Of a stretch of DNA of 64,000 nt, positions 25,187-37,781 are shown one piece after another (within the stretch, counting starts at the first letter, position 1; each line of letters begins with the position of its first letter). The notes beneath the pieces are model-generated. The model saw only the letters and a list, made by a program, of their open reading frames with translations. It did no database searches and was not told where the DNA came from. The translations under genes and the position numbers were made by a program. The DNA is from Avena insularis (Eukaryota; Streptophyta; Magnoliopsida; Poales; Poaceae). The stretch spans positions 68,496,253 through 68,560,252 of the forward strand of contig CM042688.1 in the NCBI GenBank assembly GCA_023614405.1, written 5' to 3'.

Positions 25187-25947
25187 CTATAACTTCTTTA
25201 CATAGGCTTCGCATCCCCAAACTTTAAGGAACGACAATTTAGGTTTCTTCCCAAACCATAATTCATATGGTGTCGTTTCAACAGATTTAGACGGTGCCCT
25301 ATTTAAAGTGAATGCGCTGTTTCTAATGCATAACCCCAAAATGATAGCGTAAATCAGAAGTGACATCATAGAACGAACCATATCTAAGAGAGTTCGATTC
25401 GACGTTCGGACACACCATTACGCTGTGGTGTTCCCGGTGTCAAGCTGAAAGTATTCCACATTTCTTCAAATGCTCGCCAAACTCGTAACTTAGATATTCA
25501 CCTCCACGATCAGAACGTAGAAATTTAATCTTCTTGTTACGTTGATTCTCTACCTCACTTTGAAACTCCTTAAACTTCTCGAAAGTTTCGGACTTATGTT
25601 TCATGAAATAGATATACCCATATCTACTCAAATCATCCGTGAAGGTAAGAACATAACGATAACCACCGCGCGATGCTACACTCATTGGACCACACACATC
25701 GGTATGTATGATTTCCAATAAGTCATGCTCGCTCCATCATACCAGAAAATGGAGTCTTAGTCATTTTACCCATCAGACATGCTTCGCATCTTTCAAGTGA
25801 TTCAAAATCAAGTGATTCAAGAAGTCCATCGGAATGGAGTTTCTTCATACGCTTCACTCCAATGTGACCAAGACGACAGTGCCACATATAGGTCGAATTA
25901 TCGCTTGATTTCAAACGTTTAGCCTCAATGTTGTTGATATGTGTATT
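25187..25947 (-). pseudogene. Copia E integrase (second copy, truncated)
   Basis: Better preserved than the first copy. Minus strand from 25947: WHCRLGHIGVKRMKKL and CEACLMGKMTKTPFSG (HHCC zinc part), IIHTDVCGPMSVASRGGYRY, TFTDDLSRYGYIYFMKHKSE and KFLRSDRGGEYLSYEF, holding two catalytic aspartates of the rve core. Then APSKSVETTPYELWFGKKPK follows. The region upstream (gag, protease, third LTR) is absent: at 25946-25948 the sequence switches to A-2. Confidence 0.82.
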
Positions 25948-28431
25948 CACCGTAAAAATTCGTGTAACATTGCTGTATGTTGTTTTGAGGCGTGAATTTT
26001 TGTGCTTCTTCCCCAGGTTGTTATCTAACTTTCTTTAGTTCAACGCTTTTTGATTTGAGCAACCGAAGGTCTTTGAAAAAATTCGTCTTTACCTGCTGGT
26101 CTGTTTTGACAGATTTCTGCCATTATTTGCATTTGCTTCTTCTTGGTTCCGTTTTGAGTTCTTTTGGGGAATTGAGCTTTTTGAGTGAAGTGCTACAGTA
26201 GCTAGTGTTTTAATGTAAGTTTTATTGGTATTAGAACTGAACCTAAAGACTTATTATCTTGAGTGCACTAATGTTGCTAATAAAGATTGTGTGAAGTTTT
26301 GTATGAAGGAAAAATTTCAGGTGTATGGAAGGAATGAGTAATAAGATGAAGGATGGACTAAAGATCAAGCTTGGGGATGCCACACGTGTCACCCCAAGAA
26401 ATATCCAAGAAAGTACAAGCTTCAAAGCTTGGGGATGACCAAGGCATCCCCTTCTTTATCAATAAAAATCCCAGGTTTCTTCCAAATGCTTCATTTTTAT
26501 TATTTCATGCACAGTTGTGTTGTTCTTGGAGCGTCTTCTTTTTTGTTGTGGTTTTTAGTTTTCTATGTTTGCTTAATTTTCCGAATAAATTGGTTGGACC
26601 CTCTCTTTCATACATTGGTTTTCAAATAGTTTGGTTTGGATTGGAAAAGAGTAGGAAAGTTCATGCTTAAGTGGTAAAGAGAGCTTGTTTTTGACTTTGG
26701 CCTATGCTATGTCATGTCATGCTTGATATTGTTTTGGCTTGTTATTATTTGATGTAGCATGACTTGTTATAAACAATTGATATTGCTTAATGTGCCTTGG
26801 AAGGATCATGCATTGTTTTAGCATATTAAAGCATAGTATTGTGGTATTCTCCTTTGATGCTTTATTTGGATTGACTTGGCGCATGCTCACACCATGTTAT
26901 GACTATCCCAAGTCACCATAAGACTTTATGATCCTTTAGTTTTCAACTTGTAGTATCACTTTATGCTTTGATCAATGATGTTTTGTCGCTCTGCATGATT
27001 ATGACCATTATTGCTCTCTTAGTTTGTCGCTCCCAGTATTTTGCTAGCCAACACAACCAAGTATGAGTTCCACTCATGCATCCAACTTCTAAAACCAAGT
27101 TATTCCAAAGAGTCCACCATACCTACCTATTATCATATGTTATTCCAAGTATATTCATGTTTTTATCTACCTTCCAAATTAAATTTGATATGAGAAAACT
27201 AGTGATTACAGCTCTCACGAACTTGATGGCACACTTTACTTTTTTGCATTTAATAAACCTGGACCATTGGGTCCTTCATTTTTGCGTATATGCTTGCGCT
27301 TTATAAGTTGAAATTAGCAGAACCATGTATCATGGGGAACACTTTCAACATTGCACTTGTACTTTGTACCCCGTTGATATCATGTTCTTTTGCTTATGGA
27401 TCCCGGCGATGTGAAATAAAAGTGGAACTTGTAAGATCATGGAGTTTGTATGTGTGTTAGAGAAAGCACGCTAGCCTAAGCCTTGCCTAATCATGGTGGA
27501 AACTTGCAGCATCACCATAATGAGCATTCTATGAAGCATCCTCAATAAAAACCTATGAAAATAGCAAATAAAAAGATCGCTGAGATGCTCATTGTCTGCT
27601 TGCCTTGTCATTTTGATTATGGGATAGCTCCTGTATCATGTGCAAGGGGTACCCCGTTGGCGGTTCTTTATGATACATATGTACTTACAATGACAAGAGC
27701 TTACTCGTGACTAAAGTTGAGTAGCATGAGGTTCGGTCTTCGTAAGTAAGGGGCATGAGATTTCGGCTTATAACTTGTCAAGCATATCCTCTTAGTTGTG
27801 TCACTTTAACCTTAATCACCTTCAAGATGCTTATGATAGGGGCAATGAGAGATGAAAGCTATTAAGTACCATAATTTTTGGAAGATCTTTATGAGACTTG
27901 AATCCCTACTTCCTTCTATGAAGGCCTTTCTTCCACTTATATGTTGAGTCTCCACCTTCTATCTTTATGCACTTACTTTGAGAGCATAGTGGCCATTCTT
28001 AGTTCTATGTGCATTGTCCCAAGACTTGTTGATTGATGCATAGCTTTGATATTGCTTGTTTTAAACTATTTGTATCTAGTCACTCTTGTGAAACTTTGAA
28101 GGTGTCCTATGCATTTATGTTTGCTACTCTATGAGGGATAAGCTGAATGCCACTATGCTATGTTTTCTTTATGTGAAACAAACAAACGTCTTGCAAAGCA
28201 TTTTTATTCATGAATCTTTTGTTTGTGCCTTTTCATGTTGCAACATAGTTTCGTTGTCTTATTGCTAGAACTTTGTCTTTCATGTTATGATTGAAGTACT
28301 ATGATCCCAGCTTTGAATGTTTTACAAAATAATTTGATCAAGTTTATGATGGTGCATGTCACCTCAAAAATTATTCTTTCTTTTTATCACTTACCAACTC
28401 AAGGACGAGCAGGAGTTAAGCTTGGGGATGT
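25948..28431 (+). other. A-2 internal 3' region without genes
   Basis: Collinear with A-3 from about 53363 to 55912. The shared block begins truncated (CACCGTAAAAATTCGTG) and continues to about 26230. The internal hairpin at 26431-26451 has 7-bp arms because of one extra A. The region ends with the polypurine tract AAGCTTGGGGATGT before the LTR at 28432. No ORF is supported. Confidence 0.8.
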
Positions 28432-28979
28432 TGATACATTGCAAATGTATCTATAATTTTTGATGTTCCATGCTTGGTTTTATCTACTTTCTTATGTTTT
28501 GTCCACACTTTGCAGTACTTTGCATATGGTTTCTTCGACTAACCTATTAACAAGAGTCATAGTGCCAGCTGCCTGTTTTCTGCTGTTTTTGGTTCCAGGA
28601 AAGTCTGAAAATGAATATTCTCGGAATTGGACGGGACAAAAGCCAAAGTTATTATTTTACCGAGGGACACCTGGAGCCAGAATACGAGATGGAGAGGGGT
28701 CAGGTCTGCCACACCACCTTCACGGCTGGGCCTGCCCACTGGGGTGGTCTGGCCGCCCCAGGCACCCCTTGGCCTCTCCTTCCGCCTATATATTGCCTAT
28801 GATACGGAAACCCTAAGTACCCGATCAAAATTCCACGAAAGAGTCTATAGCCGCTGTCATTTCCATCCCTAGATCGGGAGGGATCAGAAGCTCTTTCCAA
28901 GACCTCACGAGAGGGAATTCACCCTGGAGACCTTCTTCATCATCATGCAAGCCTCCGGTGTGATGCGTGAGTAGTTCAT
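28432..28979 (+). repeat. A-2 3' LTR, left part
   Basis: Starts TGATACATTG after a polypurine tract and is split by B-2/B-3. TATATATT at 28787-28794. The last five bases TTCAT (28975-28979) are the left target duplication of the inserted complex. Confidence 0.93.
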
Positions 28980-30486
28980 TGATGACCCACAAGTATAGCG
29001 GATGTATTGCAATATTTTAAATAAGTAAGAGTGTCGAACCCAACGAGGAGCAGAAGGTGCTGGCTAGTGGTATGGATCAGGAATTCTCTGCAAATACTTA
29101 GCAAACGGATTTTTAGGGTTTTTTGATTAAGTAAGTAAATAAAGTACGAGTAAATAAAAGACAATAGGAATAAATCCAGCAAGTGTCCCAATCCTTTATG
29201 CAGCAAAGGATAAGCCGGTTGTATTACTTAAGATGACCAAATGTTCTCGAGGACACACGGGAAGACTGTCAAGTGCTTTCGCTTCATATAGTTGATTAAT
29301 CTTATTTAGCTTGCTAAGTGTTGTGTGGGTGAACCTGTGCTAATGTACCGACCTTCCTAGGACTAATACATACTTGTGATTATACCCCTTACAAACATCC
29401 ATAAGTACAAGAAAGTAATTGAGGTAGAAACCTAACCACAACTTTAAACTCTAAGACCCTGATGTCCCTTGTGCAATGGTTTCCTAACGGGGGTTTAAGT
29501 TTCTGTCACTCCGGCAACCCCTATGATTAGTAGCCAAATACACAATGCATTCCCCTAGGCCCATATAGGTGAAGTGTCATGTAGTCGACGTTCACATGAC
29601 ACCACTAGAAGAAGTACACCACAACTTAAATATCAAACTATTGAATTTTCTCAACACAAGTCCACTACTAACAACATGACTTCTCCCATGTCCTCAAGAA
29701 CAAAACGAACTACTCACAAGACATCATATGGATCATGATCAGATATGGAATAATGATGTATAACAATCCGAACATAAACAATAATTCAATGGTTCACTCA
29801 ATAGCATCAACTACAAAGAGTAATCAACACCAGGAAAGGTTCCCCTAAGAACTATGCAAGATTCAACCCAATTGTTACAGAAATATGCAGATGGTGATGA
29901 GGGTGCTGATGGTGATGGTGGTGATGATGATGATGATCCCGATGAATTCCAGCTTGATGGTGGTGTTGATGGCGACGATCTCCCCTCTCCGGGAAGGAAT
30001 TCCCCTGGCAGAATTCTGTCTGCCGGAGAGATCTTTCTCTCTCGGTGTTTTCCGCCCCGCAAAGGCGGTAGAATCTTTTTGTGGTTGCTCCCTAAGTATT
30101 AGGGTTTTGGGAGGATTATATATGCCAGAGGGGAGAGCCAGAGGTGGGCCAGGGCGGCCACACCACCTGGTGGCGCGGCCTAGGCTGGCCCGCGCCAGGG
30201 GGTGGTGTGGGCCCCCTGTGGCCCATCTCCACTCCTCCTTCTGGCTTCCTTCGTCTTCTGGAAAAATAGGATTTTCCATATATTTTCCCAGATTTTCTGA
30301 TCTTCGCAAATTTTGCCTCCATACAGCACCTTTTCCATTAGAATCTGGACTGCAGCGGTCCATGCTCCAAAAGTCATCAACCATGCAAAAACAGGTGAAC
30401 ACATAAGTATCATCTCTTAATATGAAATATATCAATGAATAACAGTGAATTATGACATAGAATAGTGATGCAAAATGGACGTATCA
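28980..30486 (-). repeat. B-2 3' LTR
   Basis: 1507 bp, plus strand TGATGACCCAC to GACGTATCA, followed by the polypurine tract (minus CTTGGGGGGAG). Arms at 30158-30167 and 30201-30210; TATA rc at 30115-30122. Confidence 0.93.
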
Positions 30487-32475
30487 ACTCCCCCCAAGCT
30501 TAGACTTCGCTTGTCCCCAAGCGAAACTGAGCTCAATAAACATGACCTCAGGTTTATGGAGTGAAGAGTCGATAAAAAGAATACGGACAAGAAGCATCAC
30601 ATTCATCAATACATAGATCATAAAAGAAGACAACTCACTATTATATAACTTAACTTGCAATAAGTAAAGGAAACACAATAAAGATACATAAAGTGAATCA
30701 TAATTGGTAATGGCAAATTAGCTCTTGGTCGAAGAATAGTTGACAATTTGCTGGAGTTTACAAATAACTGATTTTCAATGATAGCTTTCAAAGTAGTAAT
30801 CACCAAGATAAGAGCAATGTGCAAAACAAGGAACATAAGAAACATGATTGAATAAATCATCATATGAATGAATGAAACACAACAACTCAAAATACTTGCT
30901 AAGATAGAGGGGAATAGGTTTACTGACTCGACTAAAAAGTGAAAGAAAGGCCCTTCGCAGAGGGAAGCAGGGATTTCAAGTTTCATAAAGAGCTCCCAAA
31001 AATTATGATACTTATTAGCTTTCAGCTCTCATTGCCCCTATCATAGGCATCTTTAAGTGATTAAGGTTAAAGTGATCAAATATGAGGATATGCTTGACAA
31101 GTTGTAAATTGAGAATCTCATGTCCCTTGAATACGAGGGCCGCTCCTCATGCTACTCAAGCTTAGTCACCGGTAAGTTCTTGTCATCGTAAGCACATGTG
31201 TATCATAGAGAACCGCCAACAGATTACCCCTTGCCCGATGATACAAAAGAATCCCCATATCAAAATGACAAGGCAAGCAGACAACAAGCATCTCAGCAAT
31301 CTTCTTATTTACCATGGGAATATGGTTCTTTTTTTTTTCTCTCTTTCCTCTTTTCTCATTTTTTTCTTTTTCTCTTTTCTCAATCTCTATCTCTTTTTTA
31401 TAAGAAGAATGCTTCCTAGATGCTCATTATGGTTACGCTGCAGGTTTCCACCATGACAACATGGATTAGACCGGCGGCCCGGGCATTTCTCTAACACACA
31501 TGCATAACTCCATGGAATTACAAGCTCCCCTTTCATTTCACAGCGACGACATCCATAGACAAAAGAACATGATATCAACTAGGTACAAAGTACTAGTGCA
31601 ATGTTGAAAGCGTTCCCCATGATAGCATGGTTCTGCTAATTCAGAACTTACAAAGCGCAAGCATATACGCAACATAGATGAGCACAATGGTTCAAGTTTA
31701 TTAAGTGCAAGAAAGTAAAGTGTGCCATCAAGTTCGTGAGAGCTTTAATCACTAATTTTCACATAACAAGTTTAATTTGGAAGGTAGATAAAAACATGAA
31801 TTTACTTGGAATAGCAATAATGCTAATAGGTAGGTATGGTGGACACAAATGGCATGGGTTTGGTTTAAGGATTGGATGCACGAGAAGAATTTCCTCTCAG
31901 TACAGGTTTTTGGCTAGCAAGGCTGGGTAGCAAGTATAAGAGTTGAAGGAAACAAACAAACATACAAGTGATAAAAAAACATGCACTCTTCCTTGAAAGC
32001 ACAAAAGATCTTAACTAGAGAATACTAAACTTATGAGCAAATCAAGAAAGAAACATGATGAAATTATATTTCTTTAAGGGTACTTTTATCTTTTTCATTC
32101 AATTCTCAAAAATTGTGTTGCTACTGACCGAGCTAGGTTTGCCAAAACCAACTAAATTAACTCAATGATCCCAAAGTGATACCAATACTAACAACAAGAT
32201 CAATCATATAACTATGAATTGAAAACTAATATAAGATATGCAAAAGAGTAAATTATAGAACTTCTCATTAATATTCCATAACGACTACTCACACCAAGGG
32301 ATACATATCTAACGAGAGAGGGGACACTTCCATAATGCAAACCATCCTACATGATAACTTCTCTATTCATGATATGACTCAACTAAAAAGGTAAAAAGAT
32401 AGAAGATAGTGATATGATACCGCGACACTCCCCAAGCTTGGAACAAACCAAGGGGATGCCAAACCTGATGAAGAA
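30487..32475 (-). other. B-2 internal 3' region without genes
   Basis: Collinear with 34184-36178 of B-3 and with the 3' internal parts of B-1. No supported ORF; homopolymer tracts near 31320-31390 make shadow ORFs. Internal polypurine-like tract at about 32424-32440. Confidence 0.8.
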
Positions 32476-32670
32476 TTACTCCTTCGGTGGTGGTGGTATT
32501 CTCTCGGTTGGCATGAGGAAATCTTCCAGCATCTTGTGAATCCTATTATTTTCCTCTTGAAGCATATCCACCTTCCTCCTCAAGACTCGGTACTTGTCGC
32601 AGAACTCATCAGTGACTCGTAGAGCCTCCACTTCTGCAGGGCAAGAACTGATATCAAGAGTTGGAGGTAT
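32476..32670 (-). pseudogene. B-2 ORF2, C-terminal 64 codons, cut by B-3
   Basis: Open from the B-3 junction to TAA at 32476-32478. Sequence features: ISSCPAEVEALRVTDEFCDK, then a charged helical part (YRVLRRKVDMLQEENNRIHK) with leucine/methionine spacing typical of a coiled coil, ending ERIPPPPKE. The end motif matches ORF2 of B-1 and B-3. No stop or frameshift is present in the surviving part. Confidence 0.6.
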
Positions 32671-34183
32671 TGATGACCCACAAGTATAGGGGGTGTATCA
32701 TAGTATTTTCGATAAGTAAGAATGTCGAACTCAACGAGGAGCAGAAGGTGCTGGCTAGTGGTATGGATCGGGAATTCTCTGCAAATACTTAGCACACGAA
32801 TTTTTAGGGGGTTTTGATAAAGCAACTAAACAAAGTACGAGTAAATAAAAGATAGTAGGAATAAATGCAGCAAATGGCCCAATCCTTTATGTAGCAAAGG
32901 ACAAGCCGGTTGTATTACTTAAGATGACCAAACGTTCTCGAGGACACATGGGAAGACTGTCAAGTGCTTTCGCTTCATATAGTTGATTAATCTTCTTTAG
33001 CTTGCTAAGTGTTGTGTGGGTGAACCTGTGCTAATGTACCAACCTTCTTAGGACTAATACATACTTGTGATTATACCCCTTGCAAACATCCGTAAGTACA
33101 AGAAAGTAATTAAGCTAGAAACCTAACCACAACTTTAAACTCTAAGACCCTTACATCCCTTGTGCAATGGTTTCCTAACGGGGGTTCAGGTTTCTGTCAC
33201 TCCGGCAACCCCTACAATTAGTAGCCAAATACATAATGCATTCCCCTAGGCCCATATAGGTGAAGTGTCATGTAGTCGACGTTCACATGACACCACTAGA
33301 AGAAGTACACCACAACTTAAATATCAAACCATTGAATCTTTCTCAACACAACTCCACTACTAACAACATGACTTCTCCCATGTCCTCAAGAACAAAACGA
33401 ACTACTCACAAGACATCATATGGATCATGATCAGAGATGGAATAATGATGTATAACAATCTGAACATAAACTATAATTCAATGGTTCACTCAATAGCATC
33501 AACTACAAAGAGTAATCAACACCGGGAAAGTTTCCCCTATGAACTAATGCAAGATTCAACGCAATTGTTACAGCAATATGGAGATGGTGATGAGGGTGCT
33601 AATGGTGATGATGGTGGTGATGATGATGATGATCCCGATGAAGTCCAGCTTGATGGTGGTGTTGATGTCGACGATCTCCCCTCTCCGGGAAGGAATTCCC
33701 CCGGAAGAAATCTGTGTGCCGGAGAGATCTTTCTCTCTCGGTGTTTTCCGCCCCGCAGAGGCGGTGGAATCTTTCTATGGCCGCTCCCCAAGTGTTAGGG
33801 TTTCGGGAGGATAATATATGCCAGAGGGGAGAGCCTGGAGTGGGCCAGGGCGGCCACACCACCTACTGGCGCGACCTAGGGCTGCCCGCGCCAGGGGTGG
33901 TGTGGGCCCCATGTGGCCCATCTCCAGCCCCCCTTCTGGCTTCCTTCGTCTTCTGGAAAAATAGGATTTTCCGTGTATTTTCCCGGATTTTCTGATCTTC
34001 GTGAATTTTGCCTCCGAACAGCACCTTTTCCATCAGAATCCTGACTATAGCGGTCCATGCTCCAAAAGTCATCAACCATGCAAAAACAGATGAAATAACG
34101 TAAGTATCACCTCTCAATATGAAATATATCAATGAATAAGAGTGAATTATGACATAGAATAGTGATGCAAAATGGACGTATCA
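32671..34183 (-). repeat. B-3 3' LTR (middle LTR of the complex)
   Basis: 1513 bp, followed by the polypurine tract of B-3. Its left flank GGTAT (32666-32670) has no matching duplication on the right of the complex. TATA rc at 33811-33818, 36 bp from the arm at 33854. Confidence 0.92.
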
Positions 34184-36178
34184 ACCCCCCCAAGCTTAGA
34201 CTTCGCTTGTCCACAAGCGAAATTGAGCTCAATAAACATGGCCTCAGGTTTATGGAGTGAAGAGTCGATAAAAGGATACGAACAAGAAACATCACATTCA
34301 TCAAATACATAGATCATAATAGAAGACAACTCACTATTAAATAACTCAACTTGTAATAGGTAAAGGAAACACAATAAATATACATGAAGTAAATCATAAT
34401 TGGTAATGGCAAACTTAGCTCTTGGTCGAAGAATAGTTGATAATTTGCTGGAGTTCACAAATAACTGGTTTTTCAATGATAACTTTCAAAGTAGTAAACA
34501 TCAAGATAAGAGCAATGTGCAAAACAAGGAACATAAGAAACATGATTGAATAAATCATCATATGAATGAATGAAACACAACAACTCAAAATACTTGCTGA
34601 GATAGAAAGGAATAGGTTTACTGACTCAACTAAAAAGTAAAAGAAAGGCCCTTTGCAGAGGGAAGCAGGGATTGCAAGTCTCATAAAGAGCTCCCAAAAA
34701 TTATGATACTTACTAGCTTCCAGCTCTCATTGCCCCTATCATAGGCATCTTTAGGTGATTAAGGTTTAAATGATCAAATATGAGGATATGCATTGACAAG
34801 TTGTAAATTGAGAATCTCATGTCCCTTGAATACGAGGGCCGCTCCTCATGCTACTCAAGTTTAGTCACCGGTAAGTTCTTGTCATCGTAAGCATATGTGT
34901 ATCATAGAGAACCACCAACAGGGTACCCCTTGCCCGATGATACGGAAGAATCCCCATATCAAAATGACAAGGCAAGCAGACAACAAGCATCTCAGCAATA
35001 TTCTTATTTACCATGGGAATATGTTGCTTTTTTTCTCTTTCCTCTTTTCATAATCTCTTTTTTTTCTCTTTTTTCTCAATATCGATCTCTCTTTTTTTTA
35101 TAAGAAGAATGCTTCATAGATACTCGTTATGGTTACGCTGCAGGTTTCCACCATGTCAGCATGGATTAGACCAATGCCCAGTGCTTTCTCTAACACATAT
35201 GCATAACTCCATTGACTTACAAGCTACCCTATCATTTCACACCGACGACATCCAAAGACAAAAGAACATGATATCAACTTGGTACTAAGAACAAGAGCAA
35301 TGATGAAAGAGTACCCCATGACAAATGTGGTTACGCTAATTCACAACTTACAAAGCGCAAGCATATACACAACATAGGTGAGCACAATGGTTCAAGTTTA
35401 TTAAGTGCAAGAAAGTAAAGTGTGCCATCAAGTTCGTGAGAGCTTTAATCACTAATTTTCACATAACAAGTTTAATTTGGAAGGTAGACAAAACAAGAAT
35501 TTACTTGGAATAGCAATAATGCTAATAGGTAGGTATGGTGGACACAAATGGCAAAGGTTTTGGTTTTAAGGAGTTGATGCACGAGAAGAATTCCCTCTCA
35601 GTGCAGGTTTTTGGCTAGCAAGGCTGGGTAGCAAGTACAAGAGTTGAAGGAAACAAACAAACATACAAGTGATAAAGACAAACATGCAATCTTCCTTAGA
35701 AGCACAAAAGATCTTAACTAGAGAATACTAGACTTATGAGCAAATCAGGAAAGAAAGATGATGAGATTATTTTTCTTTAGAGTACTTTTACCTTTTTCAT
35801 TCAACTCTCAAAAATAGTGTTGCTACTGACCGAGCCAGGTTTGCCAAAACCAACTAAATTAACTCAATGATCCCAAAGTGATACCAATACTAACAACAAG
35901 ATCAATCATATAACCACGAATTGAAAACTAATATAAGCTATGCAAAAGAGTGAATGATAGAACTTCTTATTAATATTCCATAACGGCAACTCACACCAAG
36001 GGATACATATCTAACGAGAGAGGGGACACTTCCATAATGCAAACCATACTACATAATAACTCCTCTATTCATGATATGACTCTACTAATAAGGTATAAAG
36101 ATAGAAGATAGTGATATGATACCGCGGCACTCCCCCAAGCTTGGAACAAACCAAGGGGATGCCAAACCTGATGACGAA
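34184..36178 (-). other. B-3 internal 3' region without genes
   Basis: Nothing coding. It holds the polypurine tract at 34184-34195 and a second copy of that motif on the minus strand near 36128-36142 (AAGCTTGGGGGAGTG). Confidence 0.8.
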
Positions 36179-36674
36179 TTACTCCTTCGGTGGTGGTATC
36201 CTCTCATCTTCGCCCGACTTCCAGGGTAAGGGCTTCCCATCAACAAAGGACACTGTGGTCTCTAGCATCCTAAAACTTGCAGCAACACTTATGCGTTTAA
36301 ACCTAACCTCATACTCATAGTTTTGATTTTGAACATCAGAGTCAGGCTTGCGCTTTGTTGGTTGTTTGGCGGAGTGAGAGGACTTCATCCTTGAGCTCAG
36401 CAGTCTCCTCTTGGTGCCCAGCGATGAGTTCGGAACAAATCTTATGGATGATATCCACTTCGCATTCCACCATCTTCTTGTACCTAAAGACCTCTTGCTC
36501 CAGTGCTTCCATCCTGTCCTCCAGACTTCCTTCACCTTTAGGGCCTTGAACCTCTTTTATCTGGACCTCCCCATCTTCAAACAACAACTCCTTGGGATGA
36601 ATCTTCAACTCTCTCATGTATGGGTTGATGATATCTTCTAAGGAATCTCCCTTGGCTGATCCAGAGGAAGACAT
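36179..36674 (-). pseudogene. B-3 ORF2, coiled-coil protein with one frameshift
   Basis: No named family. ATG at 36672-36674 (MSSSGSAKGDSLEDIINPYM). The first frame reads 110 codons with a long helical segment, LEDRMEALEQEVFRYKKMVE and ELIAGHQEETAELKDEVLSL, a likely coiled coil. It then leaves frame near 36350. The other frame continues KRKPDSDVQNQNYEYEVRFK to ERIPPPKE and the stop at 36179-36181. The total length of 496 nt fits one single-base frameshift. The ATG lies 89 bp after an internal TATA box. It could be a structural partner of the gag protein; function unknown. Confidence 0.6.
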
Positions 36675-36762
36675 TGTGGCTCCAAATCTGGGACTCTACA
36701 GCGTAACAGATCAAACGAAAACACGATTTAAAAACACGATATACGACCTCGAAAGATCCGGG

Positions 36763-36885
36763 GTTATATATTAAGTTTCACAACAAAAGGAAGGTCTTGG
36801 GAGAAAAGCCTGAGGCGGAGTGGGGCGCCACACCACCCGGTGGCGTGGCCAGGGTGGGCCTGTGCCACGTGGTGGTGTGAGCCAC
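36763..36885 (-). promoter_or_regulatory. Internal promoter-like module upstream of B-3 ORF2
   Basis: TATATAAC (minus, 36763-36770) lies 58 bp downstream of a GC-rich stem-loop whose arms are CCACACCACC (36828-36837) and GGTGGTGTGA (36871-36880), the same 10-mer arms found before the TATA box of A and B LTRs. It sits directly upstream of ORF2, as in B-1 (10633-10763). Confidence 0.55.
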
Positions 36886-37781
36886 CCGGCCTGCTTCAAT
36901 CCCTTTTCGCTTTGTAGCTTTCCTTATTGACTGAAAACTGCAAAAATATAGTTGGATAGTATTTTCGCGGAACTTTTCTTACCAGAACTGTTACCTATTT
37001 GAAAACAGACTCTGCAGGTCTCTGAATTTGGTATCTAGTAGATTCTTCCGGAGTCATCAGTTGAATAACATCGACATCTTCATCTTCATAAACTTATTAC
37101 TTGAGTCATAAAACCCTTCTCTTCCTTATTACACGATTATCTCCACTACCTGCAAATTTCTTTCACACAAAACTTCACACAGTTCTCATTAGCAACATTA
37201 GTATATATGAAGTGATAAAACCTTTTGAGTCCAACTTCAACTGAAAACCATCAAAACATAAGCTACTGTAACAACTCCTTCCGAAAACCCAAAAAGAATT
37301 CAAAAAGGAAATCGAATAAAGAAGCAAATGCAAGAATGGAAAAATCTGTCAAAACAGACCAGCAGGTAAAGATCAATTTTTTTGAAAATCTTCTGTTGCT
37401 CAAATCAAAAAGTGAAAAACTAACGAAAGTTAAATAACAACCTGGGGCAGAAGCAAAAAAATTTAAAGCTCAATCTGACATACAGAGATCTCTCACGAAT
37501 TTTCACGGTGAAGCACAAAAAATCTATTTCGGGACAACAACTTCCCCAAATATTACTTCTCTCTCATTAGAGATTGATCTTGACACAAAAACCAAACAAA
37601 AAGGATAAGGAGCAGTTATTACCGAAGTAATAACTTCCAAGACTCAAAGAAACAAAAACAAACTGAAAGCAAAAACAAATTGGGCTGTCTCTCATAAAGC
37701 TCTTTCTTTATAGCCATTAAGATGGGCATGATAATTTTGAAGATGCTCACTCAGGAATATGAATTGAAGTGAAAGAGAGCA
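36886..37781 (-). repeat. B-3 noncoding region with shared 3' block
   Basis: No ORF. About 37255-37680 holds the block shared with A and C (landmarks TCTGTTTTGACAGATTTTTC, TTTTTGATTTGAGCAACAGA, AGATTTTTTGTGCTTCACCG on the minus strand), between gag ORF and ORF2 as in B-1. Confidence 0.8.

Larger units (their letters stand above)
14340..25947 (-). mobile_element. Ty1/copia retrotransposon array E, tandem and truncated
   Basis: Order on the plus strand: LTR 14340-16212, internal 16213-21352, LTR 21353-23225, second copy of the internal region 23226-25947. Both LTRs are 1873 bp and both are followed by the polypurine tract and RNase H end, so this is LTR-internal-LTR-internal and not two separate insertions. 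The second internal copy stops inside the integrase region and joins A-2 3' sequence at 25946-25948 over a shared TTC. The missing right part (gag, third LTR) went together with the middle of A-2. Domain order gag-protease-integrase-RT-RNase H is that of copia. Reading frames are broken many times, mainly at CAG/CTG/CCG sites. Confidence 0.88.

Noticed and set aside
29880..29960. GAT/GGT-rich stretch in B LTRs as a coding acidic repeat or microsatellite locus
   Set aside because: It lies in the transcribed part of every B LTR with varying length and no stable frame.
28980..34183. Reading the B complex as a simple tandem array like copia E
   Set aside because: The middle LTR joins B-2 inside ORF2, not at a primer site, so nested insertion is required.
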